Of a DNA stretch of 64,000 nt, positions 7,592-16,648 are shown in pieces. The stretch comes from Pseudomonas saponiphila. Lineage in GTDB: Bacteria > Pseudomonadota > Gammaproteobacteria > Pseudomonadales > Pseudomonadaceae. A program made the position numbers and the translations under genes. The stretch lies in NCBI RefSeq assembly GCF_900105185.1, contig NZ_FNTJ01000003.1, positions 62,001-126,000 of the forward strand, given 5' to 3'. Each line of letters begins with the position of its first letter. The stretch's first letter is position 1. Below the pieces are notes generated by a model. The model did not search any database. It was given only the letters and a program-made list of their open reading frames with translations, and had not been told where the DNA came from.

Positions 7592-9136
7592 CTATCCATG
7601 GCTTAGGTAAGCCTCACCACAATAGCGCTGGAAAGTGGAATCTGGTTCAACATGAACATGCCCTTTTAGGAATACTCGAACCACATTACCCAGTTCTGCA
7701 ACCCGTATAATGGTTCTGGATATTTTGTCTATATCGTCAAACCGTTGCTCCCTCACAGAAGGAAGCATTTCAGCGCCACGGTAGTATTGGTAAGGTTGGA
7801 CCGAGCCGGCAATATGAATGTCTCGCTTGAATTTACGCTTCAATTCACCAATGCAATATGAAAGCAAAGATGCACCAATCCCAGCTTTGGAATCTGCATG
7901 CCGCTCCCAACCCAAAATGGTGATCAGGTTGCCATCCTCAAAAAGCATGTTGGCATTCAAGTCTCCCTTAGGAATCCGAACGCCGCTTTCCTCAAGGACT
8001 TCTTCTTGAAGAGTATCAAGGACGAAATCAACAATATCTACGTTAAAGTCGCCCATTTCATCGAGCGCAGAAATCAAATCAAAGGAAGCTATGTCCTGTC
8101 TCGCCGGTCCAGCAATGTAAGTGCCCGATATTTGCGCACTGACTCGGCCAGAAGATTCTCTCAGTTGCCCTATCCAACTGTAAGTCTTGAATATCGGACA
8201 CTCGATTTCATCCCGTTCAACAGAAAAGCAGAACGAGCCCTCGTCAACCTTTTTGGCCATCATTGGTTGCTGGTCAAATGCTCCGTCCCCAAGTCGGTAA
8301 AAACCATTCTGTTGCCTAGGCGCTATATACAGATCAGCAGCCTTGCGTTCCAGAATGGCAGGCAGGCGGTCACGCATGTGGGCGTACAAATTAGGGAAGC
8401 CAGCCTCCGTGCGTGGCAGGGCCCAAATATCAGCCATGCTCATCCCAGTGGTATGAACGATTTTGTTAGCCTGACGCTCACTCACACAAAGGACTTCACC
8501 AAGCAAAATAGGCATCACGTCCTGAAGCAAAGCCTCAGCAGCTTCTGAATCAATAAGCTCGCCAATTGACCTAGCCTCCAAATCATTCAGGGTTAGACTT
8601 GGATATAGCCCTGAAATCAAAGACGCGGCCGTATGCGTGCTCTTTTTCCTACCATTAAGGTCTATAACCATCGGAGCGGTATTCGTCAGCAATCGGTCAA
8701 AATACTTTCCAGCCTCGTCCAAATTCTCCTGGTCGAACGCGCAGGGATTGCCATCGTAATTCCAGCGTCCTAGAAGCTTAACTGGCCAAGTTTCAACAAA
8801 TTTCGCGCCGAACGTATCACCACAAAAGGCCGCTGCAATTTGTTCAAGGGGCGTCATTGACTCTGTATTTTTCTCATCTTTTGGAGCCAGTCCAAGTCGG
8901 CCGAATTTCTCGGCGATGTTAATGTAAAGAGAAAAATTATATGCCGGCAGATCAGTTGCCTTCGACCTTGCATCACCATAGTCTTGATATCCGAGGCTTT
9001 TCGCTAGGATTTCAAGTGATTCATTCTCCGATGGACGATTAGCAAACGGCCAGTTTTCACGAATAAATTCGGCAACCTCGTTGAATCGCCCTGAAGAGAA
9101 ATCATCTACTGAAAGGGCAAATGTTCTGTTGTTCAT
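7592..9136 (-). CDS. Hypothetical protein, about 514 aa
   Basis: A long single ORF, more AT-rich than its neighbours. I start at ATG 9136 (MNNRTFALSVDDFSSG); the GTG three codons upstream is an alternative. Residues 40-60 (ESLEILAKSLGYQDYGDARS) resemble a short helical module seen at the N-terminus of some plasmid proteins. The rest has no recognised domain, signal or membrane segment. It is not adjacent to a gene that explains it. Its composition suggests independent acquisition. Confidence 0.6.
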   Translation of the reverse strand: MNNRTFALSVDDFSSGRFNEVAEFIRENWPFANRPSENESLEILAKSLGYQDYGDARSKATDLPAYNFSLYINIAEKFGRLGLAPKDEKNTESMTPLEQIAAAFCGDTFGAKFVETWPVKLLGRWNYDGNPCAFDQENLDEAGKYFDRLLTNTAPMVIDLNGRKKSTHTAASLISGLYPSLTLNDLEARSIGELIDSEAAEALLQDVMPILLGEVLCVSERQANKIVHTTGMSMADIWALPRTEAGFPNLYAHMRDRLPAILERKAADLYIAPRQQNGFYRLGDGAFDQQPMMAKKVDEGSFCFSVERDEIECPIFKTYSWIGQLRESSGRVSAQISGTYIAGPARQDIASFDLISALDEMGDFNVDIVDFVLDTLQEEVLEESGVRIPKGDLNANMLFEDGNLITILGWERHADSKAGIGASLLSYCIGELKRKFKRDIHIAGSVQPYQYYRGAEMLPSVREQRFDDIDKISRTIIRVAELGNVVRVFLKGHVHVEPDSTFQRYCGEAYLSHG

Positions 9137-9287
9137 GTCAGTCACCGCTCCGGTCTCTTATCCCGTTTGCTATAAAATATCTTGGTTTCTCATTGAAGCC
9201 TATTGCTCCTTCCCGCAGAAAAGATCACTGGCTCCTTGAATCCATAATTCAATTCTTTATCGCCATTCCTGCCAGCCTGGCGATCAG

Positions 9288-9315
9288 TAATGCCTAGCAG
9301 TCAAACTAGGCATTA
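9288..9315. terminator. 10-bp perfect hairpin after the glycosidase gene
   Basis: TAATGCCTAG pairs exactly with CTAGGCATTA around an 8-base loop. It lies 16 bp past the stop of the minus-strand glycosidase gene. No clear T-tract follows, so it may be a weak terminator or a protein site. Confidence 0.45.
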
Positions 9316-9330
9316 CCGTTACGCCCTGGC

Positions 9331-10641
9331 TCAGTAGGTCGCGATCTTAAGTGTCTTGCCGACACTCAGACTCACCGCGCCGCCCACCGGGGAAACAGTC
9401 ACCTTGCCACCGGTGAGCGGATCGTTCACTACCACGCTGCCGCTGTTTGCAAACTTGAGCGAGCCCGTCTCGTTGGCCCAGAACATCAGCACACGCTTGC
9501 CGTCAGGCTTCTTCCAGCTGATCGAGATCAGGCTCTGTGGAGAGGCTGTGTAAGCAGGCACATCGGCCGGGCTGAGCGACGGGCCAGCAGTTGCCAGCAT
9601 GCGCTTCAGCGCCGTGAATACCGGTTTGTTCGTCCCGTCCTGGCGAATCAGGCCATAACTGCGATCCCTGACGGTCGCGCGCTCGTCGAGATCAGCCAGG
9701 GTGAAGAGGAACACTCGGTTGAAATCCATGGCGCTCATGAGTGCCAGGCGGCGAATTGTCAGATCGGCTTGGCCTGCTTCACCAACGATTGGTTGCAACT
9801 CCGAAGGGCCGGCATAGCTCGACCAGCCGAACTCGGTGGCCCAGATGTCTTTCACGCCGGCCTGACGGAGATTGGTGTTGAGCCAGTTCGCTGTATCGAT
9901 GAAATCGCGGTCGGCCGGTGTCGCACCCTCGGCGCTGTTCGTATAGGGGTGGTAGGCAACAACCCGTTCGGGGGTCAGATCACCAGTGCCTGCCAGCGCT
10001 TGGAACATCAGCCCGCCAGCTATCGGCATCTGGCTGTAGTAGGCCATGCCGCCAATGACACGCTGCGCAGCTGGAGCTCGCGCTGCAAGGGCAGCAACGC
10101 TTTCCCGCAGGAGAACCGAATAGGCCGCAGGGTCTTCATTCGGCTGCCAGAAGCTCGGAATGTTCGGCTCATTCCATACCTGCCACGCCTTCACGGTCGG
10201 GTATCGCTCAGCCAGCATCGCAAGGCGATCGGCGTACACTGCGGCGGACTTTGGCGGGTATTGATCCGGGTTCGATACCCCGGCCGGGGCGGTGGTCTGG
10301 TGACGGGCAGAGCCAACCAGGTACAGCGAAGACAGGAGGCCGTTTTCACCGGCTGCTTTTACCGTGTCGTCGACCTCGGCGAAGCGAAACTGCATTTCCT
10401 CGGGTTCGAGCAGCTCCCAGTGAATGCCCTCGCGGTGCCACTTCAGCCCCAGCTCCTTCATCTTGGCCATCTGCGCGCGGCGGGCTTCGGGGCTGACCCA
10501 TGTGAACTGAGTGTTCATGCCCAGAAAGTCGGCCCACGCCACACTCTTGACCGGCTTGATGGCCAACGGTGCAGCTTGAGCCTCAACCTGGAGAACGCCT
10601 GCCAAGATGACGCTCAGCAGCCCAACGTACATTTTCTTCAT
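9331..10641 (-). CDS. Secreted PslG-like GH39-type glycoside hydrolase
   Basis: 436 residues with a Sec signal peptide (MKKMYVGLLSVILAGVLQVEAQAAP). The clan A (beta/alpha)8 catalytic pair is visible: VWNEPN around residue 155 supplies the acid/base Glu and WATEFGWSSY around residue 270 the nucleophile Glu. Length and motif order match PslG of Pseudomonas, a periplasmic GH39 endoglycosidase that cuts Psl exopolysaccharide during biofilm formation. No psl genes accompany it here, so on a plasmid it may modify the host's or a competitor's exopolysaccharide. Substrate is inferred from similarity only. Confidence 0.7.
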   Translation of the reverse strand: MKKMYVGLLSVILAGVLQVEAQAAPLAIKPVKSVAWADFLGMNTQFTWVSPEARRAQMAKMKELGLKWHREGIHWELLEPEEMQFRFAEVDDTVKAAGENGLLSSLYLVGSARHQTTAPAGVSNPDQYPPKSAAVYADRLAMLAERYPTVKAWQVWNEPNIPSFWQPNEDPAAYSVLLRESVAALAARAPAAQRVIGGMAYYSQMPIAGGLMFQALAGTGDLTPERVVAYHPYTNSAEGATPADRDFIDTANWLNTNLRQAGVKDIWATEFGWSSYAGPSELQPIVGEAGQADLTIRRLALMSAMDFNRVFLFTLADLDERATVRDRSYGLIRQDGTNKPVFTALKRMLATAGPSLSPADVPAYTASPQSLISISWKKPDGKRVLMFWANETGSLKFANSGSVVVNDPLTGGKVTVSPVGGAVSLSVGKTLKIATY

Positions 10642-10731
10642 TCCGCAATCCTCATGCTTGGACTTTCCCTTATTTCCGGGGCATGCCCCGTGTCCGCACC
10701 GTAACGGCGTGGTTTGCGGTGCTGGGTCAGA

Positions 10732-11061
10732 TCAGTAATCGTCGCTGCTGATTTCTGTGCCTGTGCTGTCGTACCAGGCTACGAGATTGCCAGCGTTGTT
10801 CTTCTGGTCTTCAAGGACCGCTGCCCAAACAGTTTCGGGGATGGTCATCCCCATGCCGGCGAGAACTTCACGGTATCGATCGAGGGTTTTGGGGAAGCCC
10901 GCCTTGGGATCTTCCAGATTCGAGTAAACAAGATCGTCATCAGGTGACTCTTCATCCTCGATGATCATGAAGAAGTAGCTGAGTGGCCGGTCATAGCCGA
11001 CCATGACTGAAACCTTCCGCCCGATGGCGGGGTGATCCAACTTGATGAAGCGCTGAGTCAT
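10732..11061 (-). CDS. Conserved-looking plasmid hypothetical, 109 aa
   Basis: An acidic 109-residue soluble protein (MTQRFIKLDHPAIGRKVSVMVGYDRP...). Its ATG overlaps the stop of the gene at 11058-11309 (ATGA), so the two form a coupled pair transcribed toward the glycosidase. No motif identified. Confidence 0.55.
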   Translation of the reverse strand: MTQRFIKLDHPAIGRKVSVMVGYDRPLSYFFMIIEDEESPDDDLVYSNLEDPKAGFPKTLDRYREVLAGMGMTIPETVWAAVLEDQKNNAGNLVAWYDSTGTEISSDDY

Positions 11062-11309
11062 CTAGCCTCCATGGGCTGTACTTGGAGATTGCTGACCTGA
11101 TGAACGCCCCCGAAGGCGTCTTGTTCCAGCAGGCGAGCCACATAGCCAGACTGGTGCTCTTCGCTGGCCAAGGCGGGTACAACATCTGGCCGGCGGCCGT
11201 GTGTCTTTATGTGGAGATCAGCCTTAGCCCATCCCGCAGAAAAGCCTTCTGACTTGCCGGCCGGTACTCTCACCAGAAGAGCCGCCGAAGATTTACATGC
11301 TTGACTCAT
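11058..11309 (-). CDS. Small hypothetical protein
   Basis: About 83 residues from ATG 11309 (MSQACKSSAALLVRVPAGKSEG...); an in-frame ATG at 11312 and another further upstream are alternatives. It is the first gene of a two-gene unit with the 109-residue protein, sharing an ATGA overlap. No family recognised. The coupling is the main reason to believe it. Confidence 0.45.
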   Translation of the reverse strand: MSQACKSSAALLVRVPAGKSEGFSAGWAKADLHIKTHGRRPDVVPALASEEHQSGYVARLLEQDAFGGVHQVSNLQVQPMEAR

Positions 11310-11586
11310 CATGCCCTCGCCGATCACTCGTCACCTTCCGCATTGCGGAAGAAACCTTCCTTGAAGCCATCGCCAGGCTCACACTCCATACAACCAAACC
11401 AAAGCCTGACTGGTGTCAGAGGTCATCGTAACGAACCCGTTGAAGAGTCACAGCCAAAGTGGGGTCGCCAAGTTCGGCTGCCGCGTTTCGAAGCCCTGAC
11501 TTGGCTTGGGAATTGGACCTGCTTCGTTATCCTTGTAAGTTCAGGCCCTACATAGCGCCAGCACCACAAACGACGAAGGACACTCC

Positions 11587-12018
11587 ATGCCCCCAATCCC
11601 ACTAGGAAACATTGGTTTTGATGCCCAGATCCAGGCAGCAGTGAATCGCAAACTTGAAGAGCTGAAAGCCATGGAGAAGGGTGCGCCGACAGGCCGCCTT
11701 CTTGAGTTTGAAGGCCTGGAAGAAGAGCAGGGTCAGAAAGTCCTTGAGCAGGGTTTGATCGAGATCGCCAACTACGTCGGCCTGCACTTCCTGATCGGCA
11801 CTCCACCGCAAGCCCTGGAGCAGCTGGTCATTGCTGCGAGCAACAAGCGCCAGAGTCCGGCGATTCTGATCAAGTCGGTCCTGAACAACTTCCTCGCGGC
11901 TTACATCACCCCCGGCACAAGCGATAAAGCTGAGAATGCCTTCGATGGTCTTTGCGGCCTGCGCAATGAAGTGGAGGTCATTCGCCGCGGGCTGATGGCA
12001 TCGAGCGCTGGGGTTTGA
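11587..12018 (+). CDS. Hypothetical protein, 143 aa
   Basis: A predicted mostly helical 143-residue protein (MPPIPLGNIGFDAQIQAAVNRKL...), with no membrane segment or known motif. It lies 8 bp before the truncated transposase-like gene at 12026 and may have been its operon partner. Upstream, 11328-11586 carries no gene I can support. Confidence 0.5.
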   Translation: MPPIPLGNIGFDAQIQAAVNRKLEELKAMEKGAPTGRLLEFEGLEEEQGQKVLEQGLIEIANYVGLHFLIGTPPQALEQLVIAASNKRQSPAILIKSVLNNFLAAYITPGTSDKAENAFDGLCGLRNEVEVIRRGLMASSAGV

Positions 12019-12025
12019 ACTGACG

Positions 12026-12664
12026 ATGAATACAGCGCCCATCACCATTCATACCGGCTATCTCATCTCCCATCTTGGCCGAACCTATTGCGTTCGGAAG
12101 CAGATGTCGCCTGAAGAGGTTCTAGCTACAGACGTGGCGGCCGGTGATGACCAGGTGCTGAAGATCAGCGCCGTGACGGTGAGCCCGGCAGGAGCCAATG
12201 GCCAGTCGGCCGATCGGCTAGAGCCAGATCACATCCCGGAAAGCCGCTGGCAAGTCGCAATGGCTCGCTACCGGGCTATTGCGCCATTGGTTGGCCTCAC
12301 GCCCAGAACTACCGCGAGCGTCAAAGCCGTCGCAGATGAGCTGATGGTGTCTGCTGCGACAATCTATCGGTGGCTGGATGGTATTGAGCGAGAGGGTTCG
12401 GTGAGCTGTATGGTGCGCAAGCGGCGGGCTGATGCCGGCGTTAAGCGCCTGGACTCAAGAGTGGACGCTCTCATCAAGGACGTAATCCGTTCTGGCTACC
12501 TCACTGAGCTGAAGAAGAGCCCCGCGGCTGCGATGCGTGCCGTCGCAGCTCGATGCAGTAGCGAGGGGCTGCCTGTCCCCAGCAAAGTTGCCGTGCTCTC
12601 GCGGATCGCCGAAGTACACCCGGATGAACGCTCCGGGCGGCGGCAGCAACGGCGTCAGGGGTAG
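12026..12664 (+). pseudogene. N-terminal fragment of a TniA/TnsB-like transposase
   Basis: The 212 residues resemble the start of DDE transposases of the TniA/TnsB/MuA type. A short beta-rich leader (ITIHTGYLISHLGRTYCVRK) is followed by a winged-helix segment with ADELMVSAATIYRWLDG, then a charged helical linker ending AVLSRIAEVHPDE. Family members are about 550-700 residues and continue into an RNase H-like core with D, D and E. That core is absent and the frame ends in low-complexity RRQQRRQG, so the gene is cut near 12640. Similarity was judged by eye. Confidence 0.5.
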
Positions 12665-12698
12665 AGTGGCGCAACCCGTCCAGGCAGATCGATCAGTC

Positions 12699-12959
12699 TT
12701 AGACTTGATCAACGAATAGCGATCGGCAGCCTTCAGCAGAGACGCCCTCTGGCATTCTCCAGTGAATGGACTCAAACAGCTTTTGGGCTTTGCTCCTGCC
12801 GATACCAGGAACGGCACAGAGATCGTCTATCGACGCATTGATGACCGCATGCACTGAGCGGAAATGGTTGAGGGCTTTGACTGCTGTTGCTGGGCCTACG
12901 CCCGGCAGCCCCTCGATGGCAAACAGGGGGTTGGGGGAGCAACGGAACAGAAAGTGCAC
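12699..12959 (-). pseudogene. C-terminal helix-hairpin-helix fragment, ERCC4/XPF-like
   Basis: The segment FAIEGLPGVGPATAVKALNHF...VPGIGRSKAQKLFESI is a tandem HhH (HhH)2 domain like those ending ERCC4-type nucleases. Two in-frame stops lie directly upstream of the first codon (a GTG), and no nuclease domain is attached in any frame. I read it as the surviving tail of a broken gene. It lies between a transposase fragment and a truncated IS1380, an obvious deletion scar. Confidence 0.5.
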
Positions 12960-13102
12960 TTAAGCTCAGTCGCTGCCCCGCAAACCCTTGCAACGTCTGG
13001 ATAGTTTCGAAAAACGACCGTTTTATGAAACCGTTTCCGCTATCGCGAGGAAAGGTCACCAACACCCGAAAATCAGTGCAATAAACCTTTCTCACGAATC
13101 AA

Positions 13103-13141
13103 AGTTCGTTAATTCGCAGTCGCTGACGAGTAAAACGAACT
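13103..13141. repeat. Inverted repeat at a deletion scar
   Basis: AGTTCGTT (13103-13110) and AACGAACT (13134-13141) are inverted, and AATTCG follows or lies beside each. Such clustered short repeats occur at ends of TniA/TnsB-type transposons, and a fragment of such a transposase lies 450 bp away. The link is speculative. The rest of 12960-13188 holds no gene. Confidence 0.3.
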
Positions 13142-13163
13142 CTAATTCGGCTTACGTTGGTTT

Positions 13164-14444
13164 TCAGTTCCATTGCTCCCCAACCCCCGTCTTCAGCTCG
13201 GTAACACGGGCGGCGATCTTGATCAGGCGCAAGCGCAAGGTATCGAACTGGACGGTGCGCCAGATCGAGCGTTTCGGCATGGCAGTGCGCAAGCCCCACA
13301 TCAGCCAATAGGCGCCAGCATGAAGGAACAGCCGCAACTGGTTGGCTGTGGCTCTGGAGCACGATGTTCGATCTGCGGCGAGATGGGTTTTCCACGACTT
13401 GATGTGGTTTTCGGCCTGGCCCCGCCGACAATAGACGTGTTCATAGAGCCAGCGGGGCGAGCCTTTCTTGAGATTGGTGACGACAAAGCGCGTGTCAGCG
13501 CCCTGATCGCCGACTTCGATGCGGGCGATGATCCGCTCGACCCGGCTCCAACTTTTGGCGCAATCGTTGAAGGTCTTGAAGCGGCGTACCTTGCCCTCGG
13601 TGGGTGATGCCGCAAAGCGCGCTTTGGTGCTGGCTTCAAGATCGGTGATATGGCGGCGTAGTGTCGAAGTCGGCGCAACACCCAGGATGAAGTCGTGCCC
13701 GCCTGCACGGCACCAGTCGATGACTTCGGGGCAGCAATAGTGGCTGTCGCCGCGCAACAGGATCTGTGTCTTTGGCCAATGGCTGTGGATTGCGCGCATC
13801 AAGCGGCGCAGGAAAGCCCTGATTTCTGTGCCCTTGGGCCGCTTGGCCGGGCGCAGTACGGCGGTGATGAAGCGGCCTTGGTCATCGAACACGACAATGG
13901 GCTGGAAGCCGTATTCGTCATGATGGGCATTGAACAGGCGCAACTGCTGGCCGCCGTGGACAGCGTCGAAGGTGTCATCAATGTCGAGCACAATGCGCTT
14001 GGGCACTGTGGGGAAGCTTTCGCAATACAGATCGACCATCGCACGCCCCATGCGCAACAACGCCCGGGTATCGGGCAGGTTCTCCAGACGGGAGATGGTC
14101 GGCTGCGAACACAGCGCGCGGGTCCCAGAGGGTGTCAGATCGAGCGCCATCTTGAACATCGGATCGACGCGCAGGCTGGATGCATCATTGCCATCCTCAT
14201 AGCCTGCAGCGATCATCATCAACCGGAACCCGATGATGTCGGCAAGGCTATGCGTGATGTGCTCGGGCGAGCGCGGATCCTTGATACAGGCCGCCAGACG
14301 ATCGGCCACGCCAAGGCGCTGCTCGACCTCGCGCAACAGCAAAATCCCGCCATCAGATGACAGCATGCCGCCGTCAAATCTGACATCCAACCGCTTGCCA
14401 GAAACAGGTGACAGCCCGGGAAAGGGTAGCGTAAGATCGTCCAT
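13164..14444 (-). pseudogene. IS1380-family transposase, 3'-truncated
   Basis: A 426-residue ORF (MDDLTLPFPGLSPVSGKRLD...) with the DDE core of the IS1380 family: VLDIDDTFDAVHGGQQ, LLRGDSHYCCPE and CRRGQAENHIKSWK. It matches the complete transposase at 26329-27672 through ARVTELKT. The last 28 residues of the intact protein are replaced by seven unrelated ones (GVGEQWN) read from flanking DNA. The DDE residues remain, so it could still supply transposase in trans. Confidence 0.85.
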
Positions 14445-14551
14445 GGCGGGTGTAGCTCTCCAGAAATGACGTTGATCGGATTAAGCAACCAAATCATACG
14501 TCAAATCATGGCTTTACGCTACATCCGCCAACCCCCGATGAATTTTTCGGG
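13189..14551 (-). mobile_element. IS1380-family element, copy 1, left end missing
   Basis: Where sampled, the sequence matches 26417-27779 base for base at a constant offset of 13228. The right terminus is intact (ends ...TTTTTCGGG, then CTAG). The left terminus, including the left inverted repeat and the last codons of the transposase, is gone; homology stops at 13189. It therefore cannot move on its own but can recombine with copy 2. It abuts the C-terminal part of a split integrase. Confidence 0.9.
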
Positions 14552-15727
14552 CTAGGTACGACCGATCTGCGAGCCGCCCGCGAGCTGGCCGTCGATAAAG
14601 ATGCTGAAATCCGCGTTTTGCTCAAACATGACCATCCCGTGTTCAATCGCTCGTTCCGGAAAGTGGCGGAGGAATATATCGCCGTGCAGCAGCGTCGCGC
14701 TGACACAGGCGAGATTTCCGCCGCGCGGGTCAAAAACCTCAAAAATGTCCTGCTTGGGTCGCTTGATCGCTATGTGGGCAACACACAGGTTCACCTCATC
14801 GGGCCGGATCGCTGGAAACAATATCCGACTTGGCGGCGCGAGAACGGGACTGGCCGACACCGCCCCCAGATCAGCGATGCCACCATTGAGTTCGAGATGG
14901 GCGCGTTTAATGCCGCCATGAACTTTGCGATCAGCAAACGCTATGTTCCCGCCAGCCAACGCTTCGAGGGCAAGCCAAAGCTCAAAACCATGCGCCGCGA
15001 TGAATTCACGTTGGAGGAATATCGCAAGCTGCATACGGTGGGACGCGCATGGATTGCCAAGGCCACAAAAGCGCCGAGTGCATGGGCGCGCACAATGTGC
15101 TACAATTTCATGCTGATTATGTGCAACACCGGGATGCGACCGCCCGAGGCGAAGAACCTGCGCTGGCGCGACATCATGCCCGCCAAGGATCGCGACGGCA
15201 AAGAGATCGTCGTCCTGTTCGTCCAGGGCAAAGGCAAATCGCGCAAGTTGGTCGCACCCAAGAGCGTGGGTGACTATCTTGACCGCATTCGTGCTATCTC
15301 GAAAGCCACGGGGCAGGACGATGCTGTTTTCACCACCATCACCGGCAAACCCGTCAAATTCCTGTATGAAGACGCCGTTGAGAAACTGCTGACCGAAGCT
15401 GAACTCAAAATCGGGCCGAACGGCACTCCGCGCTCAACCTATTGCTTCCGGCACACCTATGCCACCTTCCGGCTTAGCGAAGGTGTCGATGTTTATATTC
15501 TCGCCGAGCAGATGGGCACCTCGGTCAAGATGATCGAGCAGCATTATGGTCATGTGAACACCATCAAACATGCCGACCGCGTGTTGCAGGGCATGAGCGG
15601 ATGGGAGCCGATGGTGAACGATCCGACCGACAATGACGGCACGGCCCGATCATCGGCCAAAGCGTCGGCAGGCGCAAAGGCACGGCTCGCGACGCCAACT
15701 CACCGGGCGCGAATACAACGGCGGTAA
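14552..15727 (+). pseudogene. Tyrosine integrase, C-terminal part (split gene)
   Basis: The frame is open from CTA at 14552 to the stop at 15727 (392 codons). It contains a SAM-like core-binding region and the catalytic domain: TGMRPPEAKNLRW (Arg I), TYCFRHTYATFR (His-x-x-Arg-like box) and IEQHYGHV (Tyr). The N-terminal part lies at 25978-26170. Both meet at the CTAG target of IS1380, and the fusion is codon-exact: ...KTIAL from there, then GTTDLRAAREL here. Intact length would be 454 residues, normal for this class. It lacks its own start. Confidence 0.9.
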
Positions 15728-15772
15728 ATCACCTTCCTTTCAGGCCGCACCCTAACAGCGTCGCGCTGCGAT

Positions 15773-16066
15773 GTGTTGCGTGGGCTCCTATCGCCGGTCG
15801 CCGACATGCCGCTGGCATTCTTGGTCAAGCAGATCGGTGCAGATTGCTTTGCAGACCTATGGCGCATCGAGCTTCAATGCGACCTGCCATGCAAGCCTTT
15901 CCGCCCGTATCCCGATGCGCCGCTGGCGCACTTGATCGGGACATGGGCCAAGCGGGCAACGGAAATAGGCGCGCCGAGCCTCAAGCACCCCTTTGCCCGC
16001 GTCTTCGTCGCAGTTGTCGCCGCTACGCCGCTGGCGAATTCAGAGTGGCGCAATAAAGTGATTTGA
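15773..16066 (+). CDS. Small hypothetical protein, 97 aa (doubtful)
   Basis: A 97-residue ORF (MLRGLLSPVADMPLAFLVKQ...) lies between the integrase and a broken restriction gene. It has no motif and no clear ribosome-binding site. Amino-acid composition is plausible but the call is weak. It may be the remains of another gene. Nothing else is seen in 15728-16069. Confidence 0.3.
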   Translation: MLRGLLSPVADMPLAFLVKQIGADCFADLWRIELQCDLPCKPFRPYPDAPLAHLIGTWAKRATEIGAPSLKHPFARVFVAVVAATPLANSEWRNKVI

Positions 16067-16069
16067 AAC

Positions 16070-16309
16070 CTACGGAATGCTCGCAGGACGAGGCCACAGC
16101 TGGATTGCCAAGGGCAATAAACCTTGCGCTCGCTTTTGCAGGACGGCCTCATCCCACACGTCTTGATCGGTCAGCAATTGGAAATAGCTGTTCAGCATCA
16201 AACTGCTGTTTGCTGCGATTTCTGGGCGCTTCTCGGCAAAGGCACAATTACTCAAAGTCGAGTTATAGCCGGGCGTGGCCAGAGTAAGGTTGCCGATACA
16301 GTGCAGCAA
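16070..16309 (-). pseudogene. C-terminal fragment of GmrSD/DUF1524-type endonuclease
   Basis: Read on the minus strand, HCIGNLTLATPGYNSTLSN followed by FAEKRPEIAANSSLMLNSYF and WDEAVLQKRAQGLLPLAIQLWP matches by eye the tail of the DUF1524 HNH nuclease domain of GmrSD-like type IV restriction enzymes. Only about 80 residues remain, out of a usual 500-plus, with no start of its own. It lies directly behind the SCP2-like gene and is a relic. Confidence 0.5.
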
Positions 16310-16345
16310 TCGGTGACCCGTGATGCTCCTATGAAATATCTCCCA

Positions 16346-16648
16346 TCAAAACATGCGGTGCCCCAGCTCGATCAATTTGGCGACGTTGTTCATATCGCCA
16401 GTGATGACAATCTTGCCGTTGTTGATAGCCCGGCGTGGGTCAAGCGAGCCGCGCGTCAGCGCCAGCCAGTCGGTCCAGCTAACGGCGATATGTGTGTCTG
16501 CTGGCTCCCCCAGTTCCGCGCACCGGACGCCTTGCGCGATACCGTCAAGCAAGACTGCGCCATCATCGCCAAAATCAATAGCCACCCGCGCTCCCGCAAT
16601 CCACGCGCGGTTTTCGGCCATTTGCCCGATCAGCTCGTCAACGGTCAT
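16346..16648 (-). CDS. SCP2 sterol-transfer-like protein
   Basis: 100 residues from ATG 16648, which overlaps the Rieske oxygenase stop (ATGA). MTVDELIGQMAENRAWIAGARVAIDFGDDG and ITGDMNNVAKLIEL match the small SCP2 lipid-binding fold, which carries hydrophobic molecules in a buried pocket. The tight coupling to the oxygenase suggests it binds or presents a hydrophobic substrate or product of that enzyme. Substrate unknown; steroid or terpenoid is possible but not shown. Confidence 0.6.
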   Translation of the reverse strand: MTVDELIGQMAENRAWIAGARVAIDFGDDGAVLLDGIAQGVRCAELGEPADTHIAVSWTDWLALTRGSLDPRRAINNGKIVITGDMNNVAKLIELGHRMF

